A DNA stretch of 64,000 nucleotides from Rhodopseudomonas boonkerdii (lineage in GTDB: Bacteria > Pseudomonadota > Alphaproteobacteria > Rhizobiales > Xanthobacteraceae): positions 1-64,000 of the forward strand of contig NZ_CP036537.1 in NCBI RefSeq assembly GCF_021184025.1, written 5' to 3'. Below are positions 39,367-48,303 of this stretch, piece by piece; position 1 is the first letter of the stretch, and each line of letters begins with the position of its first letter. Under the pieces are notes generated by a model, which saw only the letters and a program-made list of their open reading frames with translations, was not told the DNA's origin and searched no databases. The translations under genes and the position numbers were made by a program.

Positions 39367-39966
39367 ATGAAGCGTATATTTGCGATCGTGGCTGTCGCTG
39401 CGGTCGGCGTAAGTGCCATTGTCGCCATTCAGCCGGCATCGAGCCAAGACGGCTGGGTGACACTGGTCGATGGCACCAAGATGGGCGACTGGGACAAGGT
39501 CGCCGATGCCAACTGGACCATGAAAGACGGCGCTCTGGTCGCCGACAAGCTGACCGCGGGCAAGGATCCCGCTTATCTCGTCAGCAAGAAGTCCTACAAG
39601 GATTTCCAGATCAAGGCCGAGTTCTGGACCGATGAAGACGCCAATAGCGGCATCTTCATCCGTTGCAAGACGGCCAAGGTGATCGACTCCAAGGAGTGCT
39701 ACGAGGTCAACATCTTCGACAAGCGCCCCGACCCGACCTATGGCACCGGCGCCATCGTCGATGTGGCCAAGGTCAACCCGATGCCGAAAGCGGCGGGCAA
39801 GTGGAACACCTATGAGATCACCGCCAAGGGGCCGAAGATGACGGTCATCCTGAACGGCCAGAAGACCGCGGATGTCGAGGACGGCAAACTCGCCAGCGGC
39901 CCGATTGCCCTGCAATACGGCTCCGGCGTGGTGAAATTCCGCAAGGTGCAGATCAAGGAACTGTGA
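39367..39966 (+). CDS. Secreted DUF1080 (3-keto-disaccharide hydrolase-like) protein
   Basis: The 199-residue product has a signal peptide (MKRIFAIVAVAAVGVSAIVA, cleavage near SSQ-DG) and a single beta-jelly-roll domain of the DUF1080 / 3-keto-disaccharide hydrolase family: GWVTLVDGTKMGDWDKV, WTMKDGALVADK, YKDFQIKAEFWTDEDANSGIFIRC (in parts) and GPIALQYGSGVVKFRKVQIKEL. Some members hydrolyse 3-keto sugars, others bind carbohydrates. It is expected in the periplasm. Its SD lies within an inverted repeat. Confidence 0.85.
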   Translation: MKRIFAIVAVAAVGVSAIVAIQPASSQDGWVTLVDGTKMGDWDKVADANWTMKDGALVADKLTAGKDPAYLVSKKSYKDFQIKAEFWTDEDANSGIFIRCKTAKVIDSKECYEVNIFDKRPDPTYGTGAIVDVAKVNPMPKAAGKWNTYEITAKGPKMTVILNGQKTADVEDGKLASGPIALQYGSGVVKFRKVQIKEL

Positions 39967-40040
39967 TCCGCCAGGGCGGACAGAGCGTCGCGAAATCTGC
40001 GACTACTCCCGCCCGGCCTTTTCCTGCTAGGGTGCCAGCC

Positions 40041-40958
40041 ATGAGCTGGCACCCTTCCAACGACCCCATCCTCGGCGATCCCTTCACCTGCGACGCGCTT
40101 GAGCTCGCCATCGTCCCGCGCACGCGCGACCTCGGCGACGGGTTTGCCGTCCGCCGTGCGCTGCCCCACGGCAAACGGCAGATGGTCGGCCCTTTCATCT
40201 TCTTCGACCATTTCGGCCCGATGCAGTTCATCGCCGGCAAGGGCATGGATGTGCGACCGCATCCGCATATCGGCCTCGCTACCGTCACCTATCTGTTCGA
40301 CGGCGCCATCATGCATCGCGACAGCGAGGGCAATGTCCGCGAGATCCAGCCCGGCGCCATGAACCTGATGACGGCCGGCCGCGGCATCGCCCATTCCGAA
40401 CGTACCCCGGACGTCCAGCGCGCCAATGGCCAGAAGATGCTCGGCCTGCAGAGCTGGATTGCCCTGCCGGCCGGCTCGGAAGAGATCGATCCGTCGTTCC
40501 AGCACTATGGCGCGGACAGCCTGCCGACCGTGCAGGACAATGGTTTTTCCGCCCGCGTGATCGCCGGCAAGGCGTTCGGCAAGGCTTCGCCCGTGTCCAT
40601 GGTGTCACCGTGGTTCTATGTGGAGGTCACTGCCAATGCCGGCGCCACGCTGCCGCTCGATCCCGATCACGAGGAGCGCGCGATCTATGTAGTGGATGGC
40701 GAAATCGACATCGCCGGCGACCGCCATGAAGGCCCGAAACTGCTGATCTTCCGTCCTGGCGACGAAATCACCATCAAGGTGCAGCGCGACACCCGCATGA
40801 TGTTCCTCGGCGGCGACGCGCTGGAAGGGCCGCGGCATCTGTGGTGGAATTTCGTGTCCTCCAGCAAGGAGCGCATCGAACAGGCCAAGCAGGACTGGAA
40901 GACCGGCCGCTTCGCCCATGTGCCCGACGAACACGAATTTATCCCGCTGCCGGAATAG
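40041..40958 (+). CDS. Pirin-family protein
   Basis: This 305-residue double-cupin protein carries the pirin N-terminal pattern (FDHFGPMQFIAGKGMDVRPHPHIGLATVTYLFDG, in parts) with the metal-ligand histidines HPH-x-G and later GRGIAHSER, and a C-terminal pirin cupin (YVVDGEIDIAGDRHEGPKLL). Bacterial pirins include quercetin dioxygenase-like enzymes and regulatory proteins. The ATG at 40041 was preferred over the upstream GTG-type reading from 39963, which would overlap the DUF1080 stop and adds a low-complexity tail. Confidence 0.88.
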   Translation: MSWHPSNDPILGDPFTCDALELAIVPRTRDLGDGFAVRRALPHGKRQMVGPFIFFDHFGPMQFIAGKGMDVRPHPHIGLATVTYLFDGAIMHRDSEGNVREIQPGAMNLMTAGRGIAHSERTPDVQRANGQKMLGLQSWIALPAGSEEIDPSFQHYGADSLPTVQDNGFSARVIAGKAFGKASPVSMVSPWFYVEVTANAGATLPLDPDHEERAIYVVDGEIDIAGDRHEGPKLLIFRPGDEITIKVQRDTRMMFLGGDALEGPRHLWWNFVSSSKERIEQAKQDWKTGRFAHVPDEHEFIPLPE

Positions 40959-41021
40959 GGTAACGTCGTCGCCACGACGCCCCGGCAAACGGCCGGTGCC
41001 CTGATTTCGAAAGTGACTGAC

Positions 41022-41939
41022 ATGACCACGATGGCCTCGAGCGACCTGCCCCTTCCCAAGATCGGGCGTGGCAAGGTCCGCGATATCTATTCCGTCGGCG
41101 AGGACCGCGTGCTGCTGCTGACCACCGACCGCATCAGCGCCTTCGATGTGGTCATGAACGAGACCATCCCGATGAAGGGTGCGGTGCTGACGCAGATCAG
41201 TGCCTGGTGGTTCAACCAGCTCAACGGCGTGGTGCCCCATCACATGCTCTCCGTCGATGCCGACGAGATCATCAGCGAAGTGCGCGCTCTGGAAGGTCAT
41301 CGCGACGCCATCGTCGGCCGCGCCATGCTGTGCAAGCGGACCACCGTCTTCCCGATCGAATGTGTGATCCGCGGCTATATTTCAGGCTCGGCCTGGAAGG
41401 AGTATGCCGCATCGGGCACGCTGGCCGGCGAGAAGCTCGAAGACGGGCTGCTCGAAAGCCAGAAATTCGCGCAGCCGGTGTTCAGCCCGGCCACCAAGGC
41501 CGAGACCGGTCATGACGAGAACATCACCGTCGGCCGCATGCGCGAGATCGTCGGCGAGGAAGACGCCTTCACGCTCGAGAGCATGACCCGCGCCATCTAC
41601 ACCCAGGGCGAGGAGATCGCCCGCGAGGCCGGCATCATCATCTGCGATACCAAATTTGAATTCGGCCGCGACAACGCCGGCCGCATCATCCTGATCGACG
41701 AGGTGATGACCCCCGACAGCTCGCGCTTCTGGGCGGCCGACGTCTACAAGCCCGGCCAGCCGCAGCCGAGCTTCGATAAGCAACCGCTGCGCGACTGGCT
41801 TGATGTCGAGCGCAAGGCCGGGCGCTGGAACGGCGAGGCCCCACCGCCGACGCTGCCGCAGGAAGTGATCGATGCCACCAGCCGGCGCTACCTGGACGCC
41901 TATCGCCGCCTCACCGGCGCCGAACTCACTGTCGAATAG
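41022..41939 (+). CDS. purC: Phosphoribosylaminoimidazole-succinocarboxamide synthase
   Basis: SAICAR synthetase joins CAIR and aspartate with ATP in de novo purine synthesis. The 305-residue product has [29 protein letters not shown] (in parts), [21 protein letters not shown] and [12 protein letters not shown], all hallmarks of the longer PurC form. Starts at GTG 41013 and ATGs 41022 and 41031 are all in frame; 41022 is chosen with gaaag upstream, but the N-terminus is uncertain by a few residues. It stands alone rather than with other pur genes. Confidence 0.95.
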   Translation: MTTMASSDLPLPKIGRGKVRDIYSVGEDRVLLLTTDRISAFDVVMNETIPMKGAVLTQISAWWFNQLNGVVPHHMLSVDADEIISEVRALEGHRDAIVGRAMLCKRTTVFPIECVIRGYISGSAWKEYAASGTLAGEKLEDGLLESQKFAQPVFSPATKAETGHDENITVGRMREIVGEEDAFTLESMTRAIYTQGEEIAREAGIIICDTKFEFGRDNAGRIILIDEVMTPDSSRFWAADVYKPGQPQPSFDKQPLRDWLDVERKAGRWNGEAPPPTLPQEVIDATSRRYLDAYRRLTGAELTVE

Positions 41940-42083
41940 GCGCTTTGCCGAAGAGGCCGCCTTCAACGCCCTATTGGTAGAACCTCAATACCGGACGATC
42001 GTGGTGTGCGGTGTTAACAGTCAGCGCGATGCCCGGCACCAAGCCGGACATCTCGTGCATTCCTGATGCCGAAGGCAGGAACG

Positions 42084-43553
42084 TTAGATCCCCGACATCA
42101 TGATGTATTTGATCTCGACATATTCTTCCATGCCGTGACGGGAGCCTTCGCGGCCGAGGCCCGACTCCTTCACGCCGCCGAACGGCGCGACTTCCGTCGT
42201 GATCAGGCCGGTATTGACGCCCACCATGCCTGATTCCAGCGCTTCAGCAACGCGCCAGACGCGGCCGAGATCCCGCGAGTAGAAGTAGGATGCCAGACCG
42301 AAAGGCGAGGCGTTGCACATGGCGATGACGTCGGCTTCGTCCTTGAAACGAAACACCGGCGCCAGCGGACCGAAGGTTTCTTCCTGCGCGACGATCGCAT
42401 CCGGCTTTACATTGGCGAGCACGGTCGGCTCGAAGAATGTGCCGCCTAGCGCATGGCGCTTACCGCCGGTCACGATCTTGGCGCCGCCCTTTACCGCATC
42501 GGCGATATGGCGCTCGACCTTCTCCACCGACTCCATGTTGATCAGCGGCCCCTGGGTAACACCCTGCTCGGTGCCGTCGCCGATCTTCATCGCGGCGACC
42601 TTCTTCGACAACTTCTCGACGAACTGGTCGTAGATGCCATCCTGGGCATAGAGGCGATTTGCGCAAACGCAGGTCTGCCCCATGTTGCGGTACTTCGAGA
42701 CGATCGCGCCTTCGACGGCCGCATCGATATCGGCGTCGTCGAAGACCACGAAGGGCGCGTTGCCGCCGAGTTCGAGGCCGAGCTTCTTCACGCCGACCGA
42801 GGCTTGCTTGTAGAGAATCTTGCCGACTTCGGTCGATCCGGTGAAACCGACGAAGCGCACCGCCGGATGCTCGCACAGGACGAGGCCGATTTCCGACGCC
42901 TTGCCGGTGATAATGTTGAGCACGCCCTTGGGCACGCCCGCCCGCTCGGCGAGCTCAGCCAGCGCCAACGCCGACAGCGGAGTCTCGTTGGCCGGCTTGA
43001 GCACCACGGTGCAGCCGGCAGCAAGCGCTGGCGACACCTTGCGGGTGATCATCGAGTTCGGGAAATTCCAGGGCGTGATGGCGCCGCACACACCGATCGG
43101 CTGCTTGATCGCAAGCAACCGCGCATCGGCGCGCTGGGTCGGGATGGTTTCGCCGTAAACGCGGCGGGCTTCCTCGGCGAAAAATTCAATATAGGCCGCG
43201 CCGATATCGACTTCGCCAAGAGCCTCGGCCAATGGCTTGCCCTGCTCCGAGGTCAGGATCAGCGCGAGATCTTCGCGGTTGGCGATGATCAGTTCGAACC
43301 ACTTGCGCAGGATGTTGGAGCGCTGCTTGGCGGTGAACTTCGCCCAGGCCGGAAAAGCCTTCTCAGCCGCTTCGACGGCTTGCGTCGTTTCCTTGGCGCC
43401 CATGTTCGGCACCTTGGCAATCTCGGACATGTTGACCGGATTGGTGACCACGGTCTCGCCGGTGCCGACCCAGGCGCCGTCGATGTAGCACTTGTCGCGC
43501 AGCAGCGAGGGGTCCTTCAGGCGGGTGGCAAGCGAGGAAGTGGCGGGTGACAT
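42084..43553 (-). CDS. gabD: NAD(P)-dependent succinate-semialdehyde dehydrogenase
   Basis: This 489-residue aldehyde dehydrogenase has catalytic Cys295 (GQTCVCANR) and general-base Glu261 (LELGGNAP), the cofactor site TPWNFP and GFTGSTEVGK, and the EEYVEIKYI C-terminus seen in GabD. It oxidises succinate semialdehyde to succinate at the end of the GABA shunt; closely related semialdehydes, such as glutarate semialdehyde, are possible. An aggag RBS precedes the ATG. No GABA transaminase gene is adjacent. Confidence 0.9.
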   Translation of the reverse strand: MSPATSSLATRLKDPSLLRDKCYIDGAWVGTGETVVTNPVNMSEIAKVPNMGAKETTQAVEAAEKAFPAWAKFTAKQRSNILRKWFELIIANREDLALILTSEQGKPLAEALGEVDIGAAYIEFFAEEARRVYGETIPTQRADARLLAIKQPIGVCGAITPWNFPNSMITRKVSPALAAGCTVVLKPANETPLSALALAELAERAGVPKGVLNIITGKASEIGLVLCEHPAVRFVGFTGSTEVGKILYKQASVGVKKLGLELGGNAPFVVFDDADIDAAVEGAIVSKYRNMGQTCVCANRLYAQDGIYDQFVEKLSKKVAAMKIGDGTEQGVTQGPLINMESVEKVERHIADAVKGGAKIVTGGKRHALGGTFFEPTVLANVKPDAIVAQEETFGPLAPVFRFKDEADVIAMCNASPFGLASYFYSRDLGRVWRVAEALESGMVGVNTGLITTEVAPFGGVKESGLGREGSRHGMEEYVEIKYIMMSGI

Positions 43554-43669
43554 GGGCTATTCTCCTGCAGAAAATCTCGCGGACGTATAGCCGCGGAATA
43601 ATGCCGGAGTACAGGCCCGATTACCATCGCGCGGCGAATGGCAGCTATCGCGCCCCGGGCCGTCTGCGA

Positions 43670-43999
43670 TCAGGCTGCGCCGCGCATATAGGCTTCGCGC
43701 CGATCAACCATCCGCTCGAAAGCAATCTTCGCTGTCGCGCGGCTGGAAGTCGGGAAAGTCCGATATTCGAGATCCGGCAGCATCGCTGCATCGCGGCGGC
43801 CGAACCAGGAAATGAATGATTTGGACGGCGCCGAAATTTTCGCCAGCGCTTGCGCCAGATTGTCGGTGGCTTCGAAAGCAAACAGCGCTCCCGTTTGAGC
43901 GACCCTGACCTCGAAGAGGCCCGCACCGATCGGAGCTTCGATGATCTCGCCACGCGACGCGCGGGGATAGCGCTTCCATTCGGTCCAGTTCGCAATCAT
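43670..43999 (-). CDS. Uncharacterised 109-residue protein
   Basis: I recognise no named domain with confidence. The protein begins MIANWTEWKRYPRASRGEIIEAP, followed by GAGLFEVRVAQTGALFAFEATDNLAQALAKI and a C-terminal DLEYRTFPTSSRATAKIAFERMVDRREAYM (in parts), a pattern faintly like GIY-YIG-type folds (a GxxxVR strand, then an Arg/Glu-containing helix). It is basic, cytoplasmic, without membrane segments. It lies upstream of gabD on the same strand, 116 bases apart. Confidence 0.6.
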   Translation of the reverse strand: MIANWTEWKRYPRASRGEIIEAPIGAGLFEVRVAQTGALFAFEATDNLAQALAKISAPSKSFISWFGRRDAAMLPDLEYRTFPTSSRATAKIAFERMVDRREAYMRGAA

Positions 44000-44105
44000 A
44001 CGTCGTACTCCGCAGCTCGGCGCTACTCGTTAGTGTCGGAAGGCGCTTTCACGTTCAGATCGAATTTTGAACATGGTTGCGCCGATTTTGTTCCGGCGGG
44101 GATCG

Positions 44106-44118
44106 TGTGATCGTCACA
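44106..44118. promoter_or_regulatory. Short palindrome tgtga-tcg-tcaca
   Basis: A perfect 13-base palindrome lies 165 bases before the serine hydrolase gene. Its half-sites equal the CRP core TGTGA/TCACA, but the 3-base spacer is shorter than the 6 bases of CRP sites, so another dimeric regulator is more likely. Confidence 0.3.
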
Positions 44119-44234
44119 TAAAGCCAAATGGGTGTGACGAAGCGCCAAAACCAGCACCTTTTAATCACTTCCTGGCGATCACCCGCTTTCGCAATGCGCC
44201 GGAAAGCCGGTAGCATGATCCAAAATAACACTTC

Positions 44235-44253
44235 AACGTTCCTCATGAACGTT
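44235..44253 (+). promoter_or_regulatory. Inverted repeat just upstream of the serine hydrolase RBS
   Basis: Arms aacgttc (44235-44241) and gaacgtt (44247-44253) flank 5 bases. The dyad ends 5 bases before the ggggagg RBS of the serine hydrolase gene. It could be an operator overlapping the transcription start or an RNA hairpin. The remainder of 44000-44234 shows no gene. Confidence 0.4.
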
Positions 44254-44270
44254 CCTTGGGGAGGACATCC

Positions 44271-45455
44271 ATGCCGTCCAGTACCGATATCGACCGGATC
44301 ATGCAGCAGGCCTGTGACAGCGGCGTCATTCCTGGAGCAGTCGTGATGGCCGCAACCGGCGATGAGGTGATCTATCAGGGCGCCTTCGGCAAACGCGACA
44401 TCAGCAAGGATGCCGCGATGACCACCGACAGCGTGTTCTGGATAGCCTCAATGACCAAGGCAATCACCGGGGCGGCGGCGATGCAGCTGGTTGAGCGCGG
44501 CAAGCTGTCACTGGATGCGCCGATCGGCGAGGTGCTGCCCGACCTCTCTGCCATTCAGGTACTGGATGGGTTTGATGCCGATGGCGAACCACTGTTGCGG
44601 CCGGCCCGGCGCCCGATCACGCTCAGGCAGCTTCTTACCCATACTGCCGGCTTCTGCTACGACATGATGAATGCCGATATGGGACGCTGGTTGGAAAAGA
44701 CCGGCACGCCTGTCTTCCGAACCGGCCTCAATGCCGCGATGCGGGTGCCGATCATGACCGATCCCGGCACACGCTGGGAATACGGCACCAATATCGACTT
44801 CGTCGGCAAGGCCGTGGAAGCGGCGAGCGGACAAAGGCTGGACCTGTATTTTCGCGAGCACATCCTCGATCCGCTTGGGATGTCCGACACGGCATTCAGG
44901 ATTGGCGATGCGCAACGCCAGAGGCTGGTGAAAGTGCACCGGCGCAATGCCGACGGCTCGCTATTGCCTATCGATTTCGAAATCAAGCAGGATCCGGAAT
45001 TCTTCGCCGGCGGCGGCGGCCTGTATGGCACCGCACCAGACTACATCAAATTCACGCGGATGATGCTGGGCAAAGGCATTTTTAACGGCAACCGCTTGCT
45101 GCAACCGGAAACCGTCGCCCTGATGAGCGAGAATCATATCGGTGACCTGCATGTCACACCGATGCTGTCAGCACTGCCTGCCGTCACCAACGACGCTGAA
45201 CTCTGCCCGGGGATCGAGAAGAAACACGGCCTCAGCTTCGTGATCAACGTGGCCCCGACGCCCGAAGGCCGCAGCGCCGGCAGCCTGGCATGGGCGGGCC
45301 TCGCCAACACCTATTATTGGATCGACCCGGTGCGCGATGTCACCGGCGTGATCCTGATGCAGGTGTTGCCCTTTGCGGACCGCGCCTGTCTTCAGGTATT
45401 CTCGGATTTCGAACGCGCCGTCTATGCAAGGGTGGATGCAAGGAAGGCGGCGTAA
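44271..45455 (+). CDS. Serine hydrolase of the beta-lactamase / class C penicillin-binding family
   Basis: The 394-residue product has nucleophile motif SMTK (60-63), a YGTN motif in WEYGTNID and a later LAWAGLANTYYWIDP region equivalent to the third motif, as in esterases and D-aminopeptidases of the class C beta-lactamase family. It has no signal peptide, so a cytoplasmic esterase-like role is more likely than antibiotic resistance. The ATG at 44271 has a ggggagg RBS; the in-frame GTG-type extension to 44256 is dropped. It converges with hppD, leaving 2 bases. Confidence 0.88.
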   Translation: MPSSTDIDRIMQQACDSGVIPGAVVMAATGDEVIYQGAFGKRDISKDAAMTTDSVFWIASMTKAITGAAAMQLVERGKLSLDAPIGEVLPDLSAIQVLDGFDADGEPLLRPARRPITLRQLLTHTAGFCYDMMNADMGRWLEKTGTPVFRTGLNAAMRVPIMTDPGTRWEYGTNIDFVGKAVEAASGQRLDLYFREHILDPLGMSDTAFRIGDAQRQRLVKVHRRNADGSLLPIDFEIKQDPEFFAGGGGLYGTAPDYIKFTRMMLGKGIFNGNRLLQPETVALMSENHIGDLHVTPMLSALPAVTNDAELCPGIEKKHGLSFVINVAPTPEGRSAGSLAWAGLANTYYWIDPVRDVTGVILMQVLPFADRACLQVFSDFERAVYARVDARKAA

Positions 45456-45457
45456 CT

Positions 45458-46582
45458 CTACGCCGCACTCTTGTCGCTCACGTGCAGCACGCCACGCCGA
45501 ATCTGGTCCTCCTCGATGGACTCGAACAGGGCCTTGAAGTTGCCTTCACCGAAACCATCGTCGCCCTTCCTCTGGATGAATTCGAAGAAGATCGGACCGA
45601 TGGCGTTGGCGGAGAAGATCTGCAGCAGCACCTTGGTCTCGCCGCCGTGGACCACGCCTTCGCCATCGATAAGGATGCCGTTCTTCTGCAGGCGCGGCAC
45701 ATCCTCGCCATGCTTGGGCAGGCGCGTATCGATCTTCTCGAAATAGGTATCCGGCGGCGACGGCATGAAAGGCAGGCCGTCGGTGCGCAGGCGTTCGATG
45801 GTGGCGTAAATATCCTTCACGCCGCAGGCGATGTGCTGGATGCCTTCGCCGCGATAGGTGTTGAGATATTCTTCGATCTGGCCGCTATCGCCGGCATCCT
45901 CGTTGATCGGAATGCGAATCTTGCCGTCCGGGCTAGTCAATGCCCGTGAAAACAGGCCGGAGGCGCGACCCTCAATGTCGAAGAAGCGTATCTGGCGGAA
46001 ATTGAACAGCTTCTCGTAGAAGCCCGTCCACACATCCATGCGGCCGCGATGGACGTTGTGGGTGAGGTGATCGAGATAGAACAGGCCGGCGCCGACAGGG
46101 CGCGGATTCTTGGTGCCGAGCCATTCGAATTCAAGGTCATAGGCAGAGCCCTTGGTCCCGTAGCGCTCGACAAAATAGAGCAGACTACCGCCAATACCCT
46201 TGATGGCAGGGACGTCGAGGGTCTTTTCAACCAAGCTCACGTCGGCTGGCTCGGCACCGAGAGCGATAGCGCGCTTATAGGCCTTGTCTGCATCGACAAC
46301 GCGAAAGGCCATGGAGGGCGCACAGGGACCATGTGCGGCGACGAACTGGAAACCATGGGTACCCGGCTCTTCGTTTACGAGATAGTTGATATCGCCCTGG
46401 CGATAGACCGTGATCTTTTTCGTCCTGTGCCTCGCAACCGGCGTGTAACCCATCAGCTTGAACAGCACGTGCAGCTCTTCGGGATTGGGATGGGCGTATT
46501 CGACGAATTCGAAGCCGTCGGTGCCCATCGGATTGTCGGCCGAAATCGTGGCGGCTGGTGCGTCGTGCGGAAACGGACCCAT
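45458..46582 (-). CDS. hppD: 4-hydroxyphenylpyruvate dioxygenase
   Basis: HPPD converts 4-hydroxyphenylpyruvate to homogentisate in tyrosine breakdown using Fe(II) and oxygen. The 374-residue product has two vicinal-oxygen-chelate domains; the metal ligands are visible as LDHLTHNV, GIQHIA and FFEFIQRKGDDGFGEGNFKALFES (in parts). The ATG at 46582 follows an aggga RBS and gives the normal length; a longer reading to 46834 would run into the divergent Lrp gene. Downstream homogentisate genes are not in the window. Confidence 0.95.
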   Translation of the reverse strand: MGPFPHDAPAATISADNPMGTDGFEFVEYAHPNPEELHVLFKLMGYTPVARHRTKKITVYRQGDINYLVNEEPGTHGFQFVAAHGPCAPSMAFRVVDADKAYKRAIALGAEPADVSLVEKTLDVPAIKGIGGSLLYFVERYGTKGSAYDLEFEWLGTKNPRPVGAGLFYLDHLTHNVHRGRMDVWTGFYEKLFNFRQIRFFDIEGRASGLFSRALTSPDGKIRIPINEDAGDSGQIEEYLNTYRGEGIQHIACGVKDIYATIERLRTDGLPFMPSPPDTYFEKIDTRLPKHGEDVPRLQKNGILIDGEGVVHGGETKVLLQIFSANAIGPIFFEFIQRKGDDGFGEGNFKALFESIEEDQIRRGVLHVSDKSAA

Positions 46583-46656
46583 CTTCGTTCTCCCTGGCCT
46601 GCTGCGGGCATATGTTGCTTGAGGGAAGTCTGGAACGTCCGGCATGCAAAGTGCGT

Positions 46657-46670
46657 GCAATCTCGATTGC
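46657..46670. promoter_or_regulatory. Candidate Lrp-type operator between hppD and Lrp gene
   Basis: The dyad gcaat-ctcg-attgc lies in the 137-base divergent region, 50 bases before the Lrp-family ATG. Divergent position next to an Lrp/AsnC gene suggests control of hppD and autoregulation. Confidence 0.4.
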
Positions 46671-46719
46671 GAAGTGCCACGATCATGCACGATCTGTGCG
46701 TAAAAGGAGCGAAACTCGC

Positions 46720-47196
46720 ATGACCGAGGTAGATTCGTTCGATCTGAAGATGTTGGCCGCGCTGCAGGACGATGGTCGGCTGACCAATCAGCAACTCGCC
46801 GATAATGTCGGCCTGTCCGCCTCGCAATGCTCACGGCGCCGGATGCGTCTCGAAGATGAGAAGGTGATCTCGGGCTATCATGCTGATCTCGCGCCGGAAG
46901 CGCTCGGCTTCGGTGTGGTCGCCTTCATCCAGGTCACGCTCGCGACCCACTCGCCTGACAATGCGAAGAAATTTCGCACGCTGGTGCAGCGCGTGGACGA
47001 AATCCAGGAAGCCTATTCGCTCACCGGCGATGCCGATTATGTGCTGAAGGCAATCTTGCGTGACCTCAAAGGGCTATCCAATCTCGTCAATGACGTGCTG
47101 ATGCCCCATCAGAGCGTCGCGCATGTACGCTCGTCGATCGTGTTGGATCGGTTGAAAGAAACCAGCAAGCTGCCACTCAAGGTGCTGCGATCGTAG
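46720..47196 (+). CDS. Lrp/AsnC-family transcriptional regulator
   Basis: The product is 158 residues with an N-terminal helix-turn-helix (DLKMLAALQDDGRLTNQQLADNVGLSASQCSRRRMRLE, in parts) and a C-terminal RAM ligand-binding domain (VVAFIQVTLATHSPD; EAYSLTGDADYVLKAILRDL). Lrp-type proteins bind amino acids or derivatives. It is divergent from hppD and probably senses tyrosine, phenylalanine or a keto-acid derivative. The ATG at 46720 has an aaggag RBS; upstream in-frame codons would read into the hppD gene. Confidence 0.92.
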   Translation: MTEVDSFDLKMLAALQDDGRLTNQQLADNVGLSASQCSRRRMRLEDEKVISGYHADLAPEALGFGVVAFIQVTLATHSPDNAKKFRTLVQRVDEIQEAYSLTGDADYVLKAILRDLKGLSNLVNDVLMPHQSVAHVRSSIVLDRLKETSKLPLKVLRS

Positions 47197-47247
47197 ACCG
47201 CAGGACGGCTTACTGCGCTTGCACTCAACCGATCCTGCGCATACTCC

Positions 47248-48057
47248 TCACCTTTCGACGAAGGAGCGCGATGGCGGCCGATGCACGGCATAGGCATCTG
47301 CCGTGCCATCCACACGCGGATAGAGTTCGCGCACAAGCGGATCGTGACCGGGGATGATGCGATCGGGATGGCCGGCGAGACGCTCGCAGGTCCGCCAGCC
47401 ATCGACCATGTCACCAATATTGTAGACAATCGGAAACGGACTGCGGCGATGCAGATTGCCATAGTAGTGCGCTGCGTCCGAGGCCAACACCACCGGGCCG
47501 CGTTCGGTCTCCACACGCACGACCTGCAAGCCATCGGAATGGCCGCCGACGCGATGCAGGGTGATGCCGGGAGCGACCTCGCCCTCGCCATTATGGAAGG
47601 TGACACGCTCACTATAAACGTGGCGGACCATCAAGGTGACATCCTCGGCCGAAAACGGATGCCGGAGCAGGCCGTTGCACATGCAACGACCCGTGGCATA
47701 GGCTATCTCGCGATCCTGCAAATGAAAGCGCGCGTTTGGAAACCGATCGAGATTCCCCGCATGGTCATAATGCAGATGGGTGACGACAACGTCGCGAATC
47801 ACCGCCGCGTTCACACCGAATTGCGTCAGCGCATCGACCGGATTGATCGCCAGCGCACGATTGCGCTCTTTGGCCGCAACTTCGTTGAAACCGGTATCGA
47901 CGAGAATATCCCGCCCGCCACCACGGACGAGCCAGACGAAGTAGTCGAGATCGGCCGCCGTGGCCTCATGCGGATCGGGCGACAGGTAGTTCATCGCCGG
48001 CGTCCGCGGTGTCATTGTGGCGTAGCGGATAGCAAAGATTTCATAGGTCGGCTTCAT
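47248..48057 (-). CDS. Metallo-beta-lactamase-fold hydrolase (AHL-lactonase-like)
   Basis: This 269-residue metallohydrolase has the zinc motif HLHYDH (94-99), an upstream VDTGF, GGHSDGLQVV, SDAAHYY and a late PGHDPLV His, the arrangement of N-acyl-homoserine lactonase relatives (AttM/AiiA class). It may open lactone rings, but many members act on other esters, so quorum quenching is only a possibility. No signal peptide is seen. It converges with the Lrp-family gene. Confidence 0.83.
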   Translation of the reverse strand: MKPTYEIFAIRYATMTPRTPAMNYLSPDPHEATAADLDYFVWLVRGGGRDILVDTGFNEVAAKERNRALAINPVDALTQFGVNAAVIRDVVVTHLHYDHAGNLDRFPNARFHLQDREIAYATGRCMCNGLLRHPFSAEDVTLMVRHVYSERVTFHNGEGEVAPGITLHRVGGHSDGLQVVRVETERGPVVLASDAAHYYGNLHRRSPFPIVYNIGDMVDGWRTCERLAGHPDRIIPGHDPLVRELYPRVDGTADAYAVHRPPSRSFVER

Positions 48058-48303
48058 GGAGCGTCATCCCGCGCTTCTGTTGTTGCAGCCACCAAGCCAG
48101 TTTCATGCGCAAAAATCAAACCGTTCCAGCCTTCGGAACGTCCGCCTTCGTGAGAAGCCGAACACGATGAAACGCGATACTGCATAAAGAAAAGCAATGC
48201 GCTGACGGCCACAACACGGATGGTTTGATAATACATATTGCGTGGACTAAGGTCGCCGCGGCGCGGGGTCGTTGCCGCGTCTTTTGTATTGGACCGGCTC
48301 ACT

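Noticed and set aside
44106..44118. CRP site
   Set aside because: Half-sites TGTGA/TCACA are right but the spacer is 3 bases, not 6; listed only as a generic dyad.
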